NCBI GenBank assembly: GCA_021399445.1
Contig: JAJTUQ010000003.1
Coordinates: 7,991,044 to 8,055,043, forward strand
Reading direction: 5' to 3'
Source: Xylogone sp. PMI_703
Lineage: Eukaryota > Ascomycota > Leotiomycetes
DNA: 64,000 nt
Shown here: piece after piece, positions 35,176 to 46,569 of the stretch
Position numbering within the stretch: position 1 is the first letter of the stretch
How the letters are laid out: each line of letters opens with the position of its first letter
Notes under the pieces: generated by a model
Told to the model about the DNA's origin: nothing
The model's input: the letters and a program-made list of their open reading frames with translations, nothing else
Databases searched by the model: none
Translations under genes and position numbers: made by a program

Positions 35176-36175
35176 TTCAAGAGAGATTTGCGTCTTGGAT
35201 AATGAGTTACTTGGATATTAACTATGTATATTGGTTTTATAAAAGTCTATTAAAGGCCAAGGTACCGTCCCTTTAAATATGTCTTATTTACTCTCTTTCC
35301 TCTTGCCTTTCTTTTTGCATCCACGTCCAATATGCTAAACTACGAAAATCTAGCTGAAAACAGAAAGAGTCCGGCCGGCCGCATAGGCCGCATTGACCGC
35401 GTATTAGCGTTTAGTTTCATGTTATCAACGTTTGAGCACCAAGTCTTGTAATTTCTGGGGTTGAGTCTCGGACTTCGCTGGCTTTCTTATGTCCGGGGGT
35501 GGTACATAGTCGGCGGTACTAGAGGAGGTACCAAGTCGTATATCAGATAGTTCATCGCAGGCGATGAAACATTATCTCTGTGCCTTCATAACCATTGTCT
35601 ATAGAAGGACGTCTATTTGTGACTGCATGCTGGTGGCATATGTCTATGTTGTTTAGTTTTGTCGATATTTCTTGTCGGAGATTAGGATTATCCTTTAGTC
35701 CGTGAGTCCTCAGCCGCCTTCTTTATCCTATCAAATAAATGAATAGAAGTATGTAATCAAAACTCGATATTACAATCTAACAGTCTACTGTAGACTAGGA
35801 AAAGATATGAGTAATCTAGATTTTGGATTAAGCCTTACGTATTGTTGTAATCATTTGAACTAATGTTGAATAATTAAAAGATTTAAAGTGTTTTTTCGAT
35901 TTTGATTAAATGTTTTAGACTATTAGGATTTTAACTCTGAGTACTTAACAAGGAAATTCTTATACTAATTATGTCCTAAAGGTGTATAATCTCGTTTAAG
36001 TCAAAGAAGTTATGTAATAAATTCATTGATTATCTAAATGATTATAGACTGTCCTCAAATAAATATCTGAAGTATATGAACCTCTAGAGAAGTTTTTTCT
36101 TTAATAATAAGACGTTAATAAGGTTATTTGACTTATTGAATCGTTTGAGCGCTAGAGTTGATCTTAAAGGGTAGT
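35176..36175. other. intergenic; AT-rich from about 35700
   Basis: The first 500 bases are the SDR promoter flank. From about 35700 to 36180 the composition turns AT-rich with many TpA steps, matching the decayed transposon relic immediately to the right. Confidence 0.35.
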
Positions 36176-36475
36176 TCAAGGTATCTGAAAGAGTTCAATG
36201 GCTTTGCGTATGTTGGGAACCGTTTTATCGCGAATTGCTTGAATGGCTAGGTTGATTTGCTTCTCTCGATCTATGGTACAAATTTTCAGAGCAAAATCGC
36301 ATGAATTGATAGAGTTGTTTTTGTTGTGTTGTTGTTGTTTTGCCACAGGGGGTATAGAGGCCATAGCCGAAATTAGGTGGTCGGGGTTCATGGCCGGAGA
36401 TGGGGTGAATACGTTAAGTGGATTTAAGCATACCCATGCATTATTTCTTTCTAGCAACTTTCTGGCCCATGGCAC
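36040..36475 (-). pseudogene. possible transposase N-terminal relic (pogo-like helix-turn-helix)
   Basis: The minus-strand frame at 36475-36176 ends with a segment reading EKQINLAIQAIRDKTVPNIRKAIELFQIP, then a stop; past the stop the same frame continues TTL-DQL, resembling the psq/HTH start of Fot1/pogo transposases, which have a similar run before an S/TTL-RL motif. The surrounding AT-rich DNA supports a decayed element. Most of the first 60 codons are unlikely to be real. Low confidence. Confidence 0.3.
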
Positions 36476-36622
36476 AGACCGACAGTCTCGTCGTCCAGGT
36501 TTCCGTGCTACATAATGGGAATAGAGATCTACAGTACTTATCGTCCGTTAATTCGAGGGCCGCTTGCTTTTTGAAAGAAGCATTAGGAAATACGTTATTT
36601 CAAGCCTAATTAACTCATCATC

Positions 36623-38864
36623 ATGATGTTCCGAACGGAATATGATTTCATTGTAGTTGGCGGTATGTATTCTTTTGACCTTTTGCTCTCCGGATTTGCA
36701 TGAACTTTAGTCATCAGCACACAACTCCTAACGAAGATCTTTGTGCTGTATTTGGGTGGCACCTGTGGTTCTGTCATCGCATCACGATTAGCGAAAAGCC
36801 GCAGAGCTTCTCGGGTGCTCTTACTTGAGGAAGGCAATTATGATGTCGCTACAATTAATCGGGCAGCAGCGACGCGATTCACATTCTGGACAAGCAAAGA
36901 AGCAACTGGATTTAACTACAGATACAAGACTGAGCCTGAGGATGACCCAGAGAACCGAGAGATCTAGTGGGCGATGATATCTGGAATAGTGAAAATGCTG
37001 TGGCTACAATCACAAGGGTTCGCTCCGGTTATACGTGGCTTGTAGAAATTTGGTAAAGGGGTGGACTTAATAAAGACATGTTGTGCCATCCATCGTAGTC
37101 AGACAGGACTAACTTGAGAATAGTATAGATCGAGAATGTTCACGACAATACACCTTCAGAGCTTCGAAAATATGTGTCGTGTGATACAGCGAATCATGGT
37201 ACTAAAGGGTTGTTGTTTCTTTCCTGGATTTCACATCCACGATTTCTAAATAAGGAATAGGCCTGTAGATGTTTGTTTCTCTTCCTTGACTTGGCTGCAG
37301 GGTATCCAAACAGTCCTTGACGCAGCTGAGAAACACGGGGTGAGTAGTCAAGGGTAGTGATACCTTGGTGAACCCAAGAGGGGCATACTCGCATGATTTG
37401 TGACAAGAACTGATATTTCTGTTCAGTTTCCGCTGGTCACGGACTTGTCAGGTAAACTGGGTATGGGAGTAGCCCCAAGAACAACATACAATAGCTTGCG
37501 AACAACATCAGCTTCAGCCTACCTTAGCGATGTCCCTTCCAATTTGTCAATTAAGGTTCACTCAATAGTTGCCAGGGTCTTATTTGAAGGATACAAAGCT
37601 GTTGGAGTAGAAGTTGCCGATGAAACGAGGTGTAAGTGATGCAGGAATAAGCTGCCAATTATATTCCCCAGGAAGTTGCTGATCAAAGAACAAAATTATC
37701 CCCGTTATAGTCTTTGCATCCAAAGAAGTCATTCTATCTGCAGGAGCCTTTGATACCTCCAAAAGCCTCCTTCTCTCAGGCATTGGCCCCAGAGAAGAGC
37801 TGGAAAGACATGCCATACCAAAGGGGGCGATAATACCTGGGGTGGGACACAACCTCAAAGATCACTGCTTAGCTCGAATGGTTGCCCTGGTAAAGCCGGG
37901 AACAGTAGCCCAATTCAATCCCATTGATATGGAGAATTGGCACAAACAATGGATGGCTAGCCAGACAGGACCGTTGGGTGAAGACCCTGCCCTATTCACC
38001 TGTACATACATTCAACTAGATAACTTGGAGGACTTTCCCGAGTTCCAGGCTCTCAACGAGCAAGCCAGGCGGTTGCTAACACAACCACAAACTGTATCGT
38101 ATAGACGATCATGGTGAGTTGCTATTGAGCTGGCACTGGCTTTCACTTTGTCATAACTGGCACCAAAGCCGGCATCATGGATTTATGCTGACATCATTCC
38201 TCGGTTGGCTAACAGGAAGCCGGATCTGCTATAGGTGATGCACAACATACTCTCGGCTTTGTTACAATATTGCTCAACAAACAATCTAGCGGTGTCGTCT
38301 CGCTCCAGAGCATAGACCCGACTGCACCATCCCGAATACAATTAAACTATCTCCAGCATCCGTTTGACCGTCGAGATTATATCGAGGCCATAAAGAAGGC
38401 GCGTGATTTTATGCTTTATGCTTTGCTCTGATCTGCCAGTCATCAAACAGCTTGATGGTCCTGCGAGTCAGTCAGATGCAGATATTTTGGTAAATAGCCC
38501 CTGTGCCAAGGATTATATACAGTGACGAGCGCTTACGAGCAGCCTATCTAGGAATTCCTAAAAATGGCAGTTACATCTATATGGCATGCAATGGGGACGG
38601 TCAAAATGGGAAGAGTCGGCGATGAAATGGCGTGCGTGGATTCCCGATTCAATGTGATTGGGCTTGAAAGCCTACAGTTGGCGGATATAAGCGTGTGTCC
38701 TGTTGTTCCCGAGTGCATATATATGTATCAGCTTGCAAAATCGTCTCTTGAGATGTATTAATGTTTACCTAACGGCTGATTTGTTTAGAAACCACACTCA
38801 GTCGACAGCTTATCTCATTGGTGAGGTGGCCTCTACCATGATCATTGACAGATATGACTTATGA
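36623..38864 (+). pseudogene. GMC oxidoreductase pseudogene (FAD-dependent, glucose-methanol-choline family)
   Basis: Starts with an ATG at 36623, TEYDFIVVG, an FAD-binding beta strand, then an intron-like gap and GGTCGSVIASRLA. Conserved GMC pieces follow: a LLLEEG acidic end of the ADP-binding fold, TAYLSDVP-like (37500-37560), [18 protein letters not shown] (signature 2, about 37740-37795), VGHNLKDH, and at the end WHAMGTVKMG (active-site His, 38580-38610) and NHTQSTAYLIGEVA (last exon, to the stop at 38862-38864). Broken: the stretch with signature 1 (GGSS-IN) is missing with a frame change near 36965, the first intron's acceptor reads TTTGG where TTTAG is expected, and other joins do not hold frame. 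Introns such as that ending 38790 still splice sensibly. Dead gene, function lost. Confidence 0.72.
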
Positions 38865-39640
38865 GGATTTGTTCAGTTTGTCAAGTGAAATTGTCATCTA
38901 TAGCAGTAGGATTCTGATTGGATCAAACGTGAGAACAGAAAAAATATAGACCAAAGTCTATCCGCTAGTAACATGTTATTTTACTCTTAGTTTCAGTTTC
39001 GCCAATAGATGTTGTGTTAACTGGATCATTATACCAATTTTTATTACAACGCCTTAAGGCCACTACTCTGTTGCGTGTCTTCTTGGTTACACTCGTTCTT
39101 CTGGGTTAACACGAGAGAAGTTATTACAGGGCGCTTTCACGGGGTCGGCAAGCTGTGCCTTATATGACGTGGCCACTCTAGAAAGGTTCACAAGGATCGA
39201 TTTACTCGTATCGATAGCATTCAATCTAGAATTTCTATCTATTCCATTAAGTCAAAAGAGTTAAGGCTTTTAGTGTCGCTGAGTGTAATCGTCTAGTATA
39301 ATCAAATCCATGATCTACTAGGTATGATTGATGCCGGATGACTACACGCCAGATATACAGTAATCGCGGAAGATAAGTCATTAGGCAGCTATCTCAAATG
39401 ATTATAAAACTCTAAGTTAAATTATAAATGCAAAATAACTCCGAGGGCATACGGTGATAGCCTGTCAGTGAAACGCAATTGAAGCTAATGACTGGTGACT
39501 GATTAAGATATTCGATATATCTCTAATGCTTAATCATACAGAATAGTATTAAATCCGAAATCAAGTTATTAACACGATTTCGGCGTAATTTTAACTTGAG
39601 TGAAAGTGGCTGCGAATATACGTAGCAACAAGGTTTTTCG
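38865..39640. other. intergenic region, nothing recognised
   Basis: No gene, repeat or RNA seen. Moderately AT-rich. Confidence 0.35.
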
Positions 39641-40400
39641 ATTGCCAATTTAGGCTAGATCAAGAGCATCCACCACCCAAACAGGCATATCGTTAATAAA
39701 TTTTTTTCTAATAGTTGGTATGCTCGGATGCGCTGTTTCATCGCAAACTAACCACCCCTGGGTAGCTGGTGCCAAAACTCGTTCCCTTTTCGGAGATAAC
39801 CGCCCCATACAAATTGATATGGAATATCTATTTACACGCGTACTTTCAATTATCAAATTGAACAAAATCTTGGTCTAACTATGTCAATTCAGTGGGCTTT
39901 CGATTTTGGTTCATTATTTCAAGACTTTGAATTAGCATCATAGAACTAGCTACCCCAACAACAGTAGCATTTGATTCAACACCTTTAACCCTTCCTAACT
40001 GGTTGTGCATCCCTCTTAACACAAAATTAACCTCCTCACCGTCATTTGGTGGTATTATAGCCTTTTTTAGTTCATTTGGATCGACTGGTTTATTTGCTAT
40101 TTATGCCACAGATAAGGTGGCACAAGATGCTCGTTCTTTCTGCCACCTTTCGCGTTCTATTCCTTCATATCTTGAAGATATAATTTCTTGATTTGAACTT
40201 CCTGCTTTCGCTGTGATATTTTGGCTTGTTTCTGTAGCTCTGCTTCCTCCGCTTGTCTCCTCTGTACAACATTCCCTCGGAGGTCAAATACGGTACATGG
40301 CGATTATTTAATAGATTAATAACCCATAAAATGTGGATCAAATTTCCTCGCATACGGTATTCCGGTTTCATGCAAAATCATGGGTTTCTTGGTCTACATT
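39640..40400 (-). pseudogene. broken coding relic, unknown family
   Basis: On the minus strand from about 40330 a Gln/Lys/Glu-rich coiled-coil-like segment (RQAEEAELQKQAKISQRKQE) runs into a frame change near 40165, then about 85 further codons with one TAA and a normal-looking end near 39880. Further down, another frame (39865-39650) stays open for 71 codons. The Gln-rich segment resembles the tail of fungal transposases, but the remainder is not recognised. It is a decayed gene fragment; identity uncertain. Confidence 0.35.
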
Positions 40401-40537
40401 GAGATTAGCGCAGTCTTGTTACGTAACGTACATCAGTAATTTTAAATTTAATATCTACCGCCGTATTGCTCCAAAGAGATACGGCAGTATCTTGGCTCAC
40501 CTTCAAGCCAAGATACAACTTGTGGTGACACTACGTT

Positions 40538-41109
40538 ATGCACACGGAATTGCTACGTGAACAGAATCGCCAAATTGTAGCGCATTACTTCCAAGAGTTT
40601 TGGGCAAAGGGAAATTCTGATATGGTCGATGAGGTTTGCTCGGATGACTTCGTCATTTACTATCCCTTACATGGGCGATGAGTCGGTAGAGACGCCGCAA
40701 AGGCTATGCTCATTGAATTCAAGATGGTTAGTCCGGAGGGAGATGCATGTCGCCAAGATTACCATGTTCGCTGACAGACACGCATTCATAGTATTTTCCA
40801 GACATTTCGTTCAAGCTCTTTTCCCCATACCATTTGATTACGGAAGACGACTACGTGGTGGCAAGATGGTTTGGAGGAGGAAACCATACTGAACAGCCGG
40901 TTTTTGACTTTCCAATTGGAGCCAATTCAGGTCGAGAGATGTGATTTTCGGGTACTGCCATATACTCCTTGAAAGATGGCAAGATTGTGGAAGAACTCGG
41001 GGAAGAAGCAGGTCTCTTAGCCTTGTAGCAACTAGGTCTTGTATCTGCAAGCTCGGGAAGTTGCCGTATAGTAAAGTGGAAAATTTTACTCTCATATGTA
41101 AGAAAATGA
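40538..41109 (+). pseudogene. SnoaL-like (NTF2-fold, ester cyclase type) pseudogene
   Basis: ATG at 40538; exons 40538-40726 and 40792 to about 41109 with an intact 65-bp intron. The conserved pattern of SnoaL-like proteins is clear: NRQIVAHYFQEFWAKGN, FPDISFKLFSPYHLITEDDYVVARW, FSGTAIYSLKDGKIVEELGEE. Three in-frame stops break it: TGA 40679-40681, TGA 40942-40944 and TAG 41026-41028. The first and third fit single C-to-T changes of CGA and CAG. Living homologues are small proteins (about 140 aa) of uncertain function in fungi, related to polyketide cyclases. Confidence 0.72.
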
Positions 41110-41733
41110 TCGGTGCAGGTGGCATAGGGTTGAACCATTCAACTTCTCTCAGAACTAACCCCTCCACTCTTACGTCGATCCTGCTTTTCTCTAGTTCACG
41201 TAGAGCGTTTGATTGTCAATAATTTAGCGAGAGTAAATCTCCGAAGCGTTTCTTTTGTTATTTATACACATATGCTATATAAATCATTTAAAACAAAGCT
41301 TCCTCAGTCCTCACTTCACTACACTGGCTGAGGAGTATAGCTTTACACTTTTCTAAGTTCACGTGACCAATCTAAGTCTCGTGAGCTTGCATACCTGCCC
41401 TGCTTCCATTCTAACGTACTGAGGCATTTGATTAAACGGCATACGACAGTGAACGGGTAGAGCGGATATGCAAGCCTTTTAGTCATGTTTATAGACGAGA
41501 TTTGCTTTGCATGAACTTTTAGCTTCTGCATGAGAATTTCTTATTCGTACTCACCAAATCAGTAAATATGTGTTTCAATGAAAATACCGTTCTGGGCAAG
41601 GTTTGATAAAGCATCAGTCGGCTATCTCTCTAGCGGGAAGCCTTAGCTTCGGAATTTTCGGTTCCTAGTCTCGGTTGGGCTAACATGCTCTAATCCCAAA
41701 CAGGAAAAAATTGTAAAAATCCCCAAATTCCGT
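41110..41733. other. intergenic region, nothing recognised
   Basis: Flank between the SnoaL pseudogene and the hAT-type MITE. Contains no supported gene. Confidence 0.35.
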
Positions 41734-41741
41734 CACGCCTA
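41734..41741. repeat. target-site duplication, left, of the hAT-type MITE
   Basis: CACGCCTA, identical to 42415-42422 on the other side of the element. Confidence 0.85.
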
Positions 41742-42414
41742 TAGGGCTCCTAACGGATTGCCAGATTTGTTCGAATCCGCGGATATCGCCGGTTTCGAAC
41801 AGGATTCGAATTTACATTTTTTGAGCTCGATCCGATTATATAATAAATCTGGTCCGAATTTACGAATTCGAACAAATCTGTACGAACTTATATAATATTG
41901 TATAAATTTTGTATAAATTATGACTTATTTAAATAATATATAAATTAATTAACTTATTTAATGAATAATTAATTAATAACTAATTAATAATTTATTCATT
42001 AATTAAATAATTGATTTGATTAGTTAATTTAATTAATTAACTTATAATATATTTAAATTATTTAAACAAAAATATAATATATTTTGAAGTAATTTGTTTT
42101 ATAATTTAATTATACTAATTATTTTTATTATTTTTATTCTAATTATAATAAGAATTATATTATTCGATAAAGAATTTTATATAAAATTCGAATATTATAT
42201 TCATTTGTACATTAAGTATATATAAATTATAAAAACATATATAAGTTTAGGTTTCAAATATCTGATTATGTAATTTTGCCATTTCCAGTATGAATATATT
42301 ATATTACTTTTCTAAAAGAGTATAACTTAAATCATATAATAAAATCTACGAATTTTTCGAACCAGATTCGGATTTACTAGAAATCCGGTTCGATCTGGTT
42401 CGTTAGGAGCCCTA
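41742..42414. mobile_element. hAT-type MITE with 14-bp terminal inverted repeats
   Basis: 673 bp. Begins TAGGGCTCCTAACG and ends with its exact reverse complement CGTTAGGAGCCCTA. Flanked by identical 8-bp direct repeats CACGCCTA (41734-41741 and 42415-42422). An 8-bp target duplication and TAGGG termini are hAT hallmarks. Subterminal regions hold repeated GAATC/CGAAC-like boxes (possible transposase sites). The interior is about 80% AT with no ORF, so it is non-autonomous. Confidence 0.85.
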
Positions 42415-42422
42415 CACGCCTA
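42415..42422. repeat. target-site duplication, right, of the hAT-type MITE
   Basis: CACGCCTA, identical to 41734-41741. Confidence 0.85.
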
Positions 42423-42947
42423 ACTCGCCTCTGTTCGCTGCCCTTGAACAGATACTATTACTTCTTGCTGCTGTACAAAAGCTGTTATCAGTAATCTAGA
42501 CAGATTACACTTACGACTAATTTCATCATCAAGCGGTCTTCGTGATAAGCGCAGGATCACAACGCATCATTACACTAGGCTGTATCTGTTCTCTAAAATA
42601 AAGTTGGTCACCAGATAAAAGAATGCGCGTCTGCTAGTTAATCGGATATGTCACGTTGGTCACATTGCTTGTTTAGTATCAATATTTTGAGACATAGTCT
42701 ATCATTTTTATCAATTAAGACCCTTTAGATATTCAAACAATACGAATCGCAATAATCTATCCTGTACATTCTGATGAAGCTCTACTTGACGCTGCCGAGG
42801 GCTCAAATTCAGTTTACTATGTTCCTGTATAAACGCGGCATATTCTCGAAGGTTAACAAGATTCCCAGAGAATCCTAGCTGAGGCAGCTTTAACAATATC
42901 TCATTTTTTTGTAGTAAATCTACCTGTCTCGTGCACAATATATCTAT
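42423..42947. other. intergenic, with a weak coding-like minus frame
   Basis: A 75-codon minus-strand frame (42938-42711) begins 10 bases past the NmrA-like stop and reads like an amphipathic protein fragment (Leu, Gln, Arg-rich), but has no recognised motif. It may be a relic or chance. Confidence 0.25.
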
Positions 42948-43877
42948 TTACATTTCTGTAATCGCCTGTTTGATAACCTCGTCAAGAGTCTCTTTCGGCA
43001 AACCGTATTTTTGTAGATCAACGGCTTTCTCTTCGTAATTCGACCCTTGAACACCTTGGAAGAATATGACAAATAGCCTAAACCATTCTGCATAACCGTC
43101 ACCGTCACGAATCCTGAGCTCAGACTCCTGAATGACTTGAGTGGCATCTTTCTCCTCGATATCCCAGTCTGTGTCCTTTGTTCCAGTAACTCGCTTGATG
43201 GCTTCGAAAATATCTCTCTGTAAGAGCTCAAACGAAGAATAGTAGAAGGATTTGTTTTTATACTGAGCTAGCTCGGTCTCTGGCAGACTAAGAAGTACAG
43301 CAATCCTTTCACCAGTCCGCGAGACTGTTGTTGTCGAGATCTTGGCATCGGCACCTCTCAATATCTGCGCCTTGCGACCTTTAACGTCAATGCCCCATAG
43401 ACCGATTTTGATGTTGAAATCAAGCCAGAAATTGGAGATTACAGCAATCCAGCTGCTTGCTCCCAGTTCCTCGATCAGCTTGCGCCTTGCCACTTTTGGT
43501 GCTATCATAGAATGCTCGTTTTCCACTTTCGTTACATCAACACCAAACTCCGTTGGCAGGATGTATGGGACTCCGGCCTTGGCAGCTGTGTGTATGAACA
43601 GATCCCCGACGTCTATATTAGGAATTGGAACAATAATGATGAGAGCATCCTGGCCCTTAAGCGCCTCTACAAGGAACGACTCGTCATTGAAGGAACCCCG
43701 CTTTAAAACCACTTCAGGTGGAAATTCACTTTTAGATTCATTACGTTGAATCGCTGTTATTCTGTACACTCCTTTGGACAGTAGAGCCCTCAGTGTTGCC
43801 TTGCCCAGTGTACCACCGGCACCAACAAGTGCAATCTTACGTCCGGTAACGTGATGGCTCATCTTAATCAAATTCAA
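42948..43877 (-). CDS. NmrA-like / isoflavone-reductase-like NAD(P)-binding protein
   Basis: Intronless and intact, 309 aa, the usual family size. Residues 15-25 read IALVGAGGTLG, the dinucleotide-binding GxGGxxG loop of atypical SDRs; ITAIQRN lies at the next strand (position for NADP phosphate binding), and YILPTEFGVD is the family's conserved mid-region segment, followed by SNFWLDFNIK. Family members are either redox sensors of the NmrA type or reductases in aromatic and secondary metabolism; the typical SDR YxxxK motif is not evident. Met6 (at 43862) could be the real start, as HHVTGRK follows. It is the only undamaged gene between 36 and 52 kb. Confidence 0.87.
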   Translation of the reverse strand: MNLIKMSHHVTGRKIALVGAGGTLGKATLRALLSKGVYRITAIQRNESKSEFPPEVVLKRGSFNDESFLVEALKGQDALIIIVPIPNIDVGDLFIHTAAKAGVPYILPTEFGVDVTKVENEHSMIAPKVARRKLIEELGASSWIAVISNFWLDFNIKIGLWGIDVKGRKAQILRGADAKISTTTVSRTGERIAVLLSLPETELAQYKNKSFYYSSFELLQRDIFEAIKRVTGTKDTDWDIEEKDATQVIQESELRIRDGDGYAEWFRLFVIFFQGVQGSNYEEKAVDLQKYGLPKETLDEVIKQAITEM

Positions 43878-44778
43878 ATAGTAGGAGATGATGAAATCCA
43901 GATAAACTCAGCTGTTCTGTATAAGTTTGGTCGAGTTACATTGCTGTTTATATATCTATTCATGAGTTCTCCCATTAGTATTACCGCGTTGCAATACTGT
44001 CATTAACACTCCACTCAGCGACTAGTCAATGAGAGCTGATTCAGGGGCTTCTCGTCGTTAAACTGCATTGTATTTAGGAATCCCGGTCTACTCGGTGTCA
44101 AGTGGAGTTTTAGTAGAATCTACGGAAGTACAATCCACGCAGTAATGAGTGTACCAAGTGATTCTGGGTAATACTCCTCATTATTCACGGTAAGGTCCTC
44201 AGAGCGTAAAAAGCACAACTCCAAGTTCTGAATGCATCTTTGAAATAATTCCAAATGATTACGCAGTACAAGAACCTTGGCTATTTTAGCTTGATGATCG
44301 TTGCGGAAAAGGGATCGACTTTGTTTGAAAGTCGACTTACACTACTCGAATGATAAGAGATGACGTAAGCTAAGCACATGTCGTTAACTTTATTCAGACG
44401 CCTCTCCACATCGTAAAGCGGGCAGCCTTCGAAAAGAGACCATGAGTTGATTATGTATGAGTGTTGTGCTATCAATATTCCGTTTTTGGGTTAATATCTC
44501 ATAACTGAAAAATGAATAATCGCCGATGTCATATATTTCTCTTTATCAGTCGTGTCAGAGATATTGCTTACGTAATTGGCGTTGGCCAATCATAGCTGTA
44601 GAAGCTAACGGTCAGTAAAAGAGAAGAGTTTTACTGGTTTACCCCTATGTAATATACATCATCAAGACTAGTAACGAATAGAGTCTTTGTATTATATAAT
44701 TTATATGTGGAGTAGCCTAACCATTGCGCTATAACCTCTGACAAGTTGTTATTATTACATAATGTACATCCGCTGAGT
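43878..44778. other. intergenic region, nothing recognised
   Basis: NmrA-like promoter flank and unassigned sequence; short open frames only. Confidence 0.35.
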
Positions 44779-44780
44779 TA

Positions 44781-45208
44781 ACGTAATTCCCGGTAGGTCA
44801 GATCACCCGATAGGTCGGATCACTGAAATTTACCGTAAAATCAAGCAAAATCGTACTTGAATAACTTCACAACCAAGAAGTATTATAGAAGGATATCTGG
44901 TACAGTAATTAATAATATTATAAATATTATATTTATTAACTTTTTTAGTTCTTCAAAGTATTTATATTATAGTTAAACTTGTTTGAGGACCTTAAATCCT
45001 TGTGCATTTTGTTGTACAGCCTAATCTATAAACAGTGATCATACTAAAATTCACAAGCTTACTTTATAGTAATAATATAACGATATTACAAAATCTGACT
45101 ACATATAATAAAGTAGTTGTTGAGTTATTCAGGTACGATTTTGCTTGATTTTGCGGTAAATTTCAGTGATCCGACCTATCGGGTGATCCGACCTACCGGG
45201 AATTACGT
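44781..45208. mobile_element. pogo/Tc1-type MITE with about 85-bp terminal inverted repeats
   Basis: 428 bp between TA dinucleotides (44779-44780 and 45209-45210). The left end ACGTAATTCCCGGTAGGT and the reverse complement of the right end match over roughly 85 bases with only a few transitions. The interior is about 85% AT without an ORF. TA target duplication and the ACGTAATTCCC ends are shared with the Fot1/pogo element at 46914-48800. Confidence 0.85.
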
Positions 45209-45210
45209 TA

Positions 45211-45864
45211 AGTTATACCATAAGAAATAAGATAGAAATCAAAATTGCCAGAGTTGGAATCGTTCCAGGCGCCGTAGAAATAAAGCTGATCTGTGCGGTC
45301 CTCTATGCACCACTCTCGTTAGTACGGCATGATTTAGTGCTTTGCTTGCAGAAATACAATGATAAATAGTCCCTCTAAGTCCTTGACTAATCATTTGACC
45401 TTAGTAATTACTCTATTTCGATGTGCACTCGTGGTGTTTAAGCTTAAAGAAGTATTCTCAAGTCAATATGTCCACACGGTATCAGAAATTCGCTGTTGCG
45501 GAGACATTACTTAGTACATTATGCTGTCTATGACATCAATAACACCTTATTGCAGAGCACCGATTACGTTGTTAATTTCTAATTTTTGCCGAGTTAATAT
45601 TGTGTGTTTGTTTGACGTTAGAACTACTGATCGTATATCTTCCGCCAAGATCTTGGCTATTTATACAGTTAAGATACATATATTAACATCGCCCTTTCTC
45701 AGAGGGTTGCCATCCCCAGTCATCCTCGTCTTCATTCCATATACGTCAGAATATTCGGCAAAGAAGTTCTCTGATATCATTGCTCATAGTAAAATATCAA
45801 TTTTCACCTAACCTCATCCAATCGACCTATCTCAAAAGTATTATCCCAGATCATTACTGCAAAA
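45211..45864. other. intergenic, upstream flank of the isochorismatase relic
   Basis: No supported gene; a 96-codon frame (45521-45811) has no motif. Confidence 0.35.
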
Positions 45865-46569
45865 ATGCCCTTTACATTCACCCACCCTCTTCTAGGGATA
45901 CAGCTGGATAAAAAGCATACAGCACTTGTATTAGTAGATATTCAGAATGAATTTTTGACCGAGAGTAAAAATTATTACCCGATGGTTGCAGATAAGCTAA
46001 AGGAGCTCAACGTATTCGACCACATTGAGGAACTTTTAAAGAACGTATAAGACAATAACTTTTATGTCCTTCATTCGCTACATTATTTATATCCGACTGA
46101 TCGACAGTGGGTAGCTCAAGGTAGTACAATGGTTGATTATTTGAGTAAACTTCCTAATGGCTTTGTTAGTCGTAAGGATCCCGTCGATTTGGAAGGCTTT
46201 GTTGGCTCGGGTGCTGACTACCCTGAACGGCTCAAGAAGTACTTAATGGATAAGAAGACGGTTAACACATCACTGCACAAGGGATACTCATGTCATACTA
46301 ATGACATGATCAAGTAGTTGTGTCTACGTCGTATTGAGAAGGTGATTATGGCAGGCCCTGTTGGAAATCTGTGTCTTGAGAACCATATACGAGACATTAT
46401 CGAAGCTGGGTTTGAGGTTGTAATGGTACGCGATGCAATTTCTGCCGGCCGAAATGAGGAGGGAGACGGCTACGAAGCTGTACTGGTTAACTACCGCTTC
46501 ATGGCTAATGCAGTGTGGACAACAGAAGACATTATCAATCGAATGAATGCCACTGCAGCCAATAAATGA
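45865..46569 (+). pseudogene. isochorismatase-family cysteine hydrolase pseudogene with two in-frame stops
   Basis: One continuous frame of 234 codons from ATG 45865 to TGA 46567-46569 with TAA at 46048-46050 and TAG at 46315-46317 and no frameshift. The catalytic triad positions survive: Asp25 in LVLVDIQNEF, Lys139 in LHKGYS and Cys170 in GPVGNLCLENHIRD. The VMVRDAISA segment is the family's strand after the nucleophile. Live homologues hydrolyse isochorismate-like vinyl ethers or amides (nicotinamidase superfamily). Each stop lies one C-to-T transition from a Gln codon. Confidence 0.8.

Noticed and set aside
41760..41830. tRNA B-box-like GTTCGAATCC
   Set aside because: Part of the subterminal repeats of the hAT-type MITE; no cloverleaf or A box around it.
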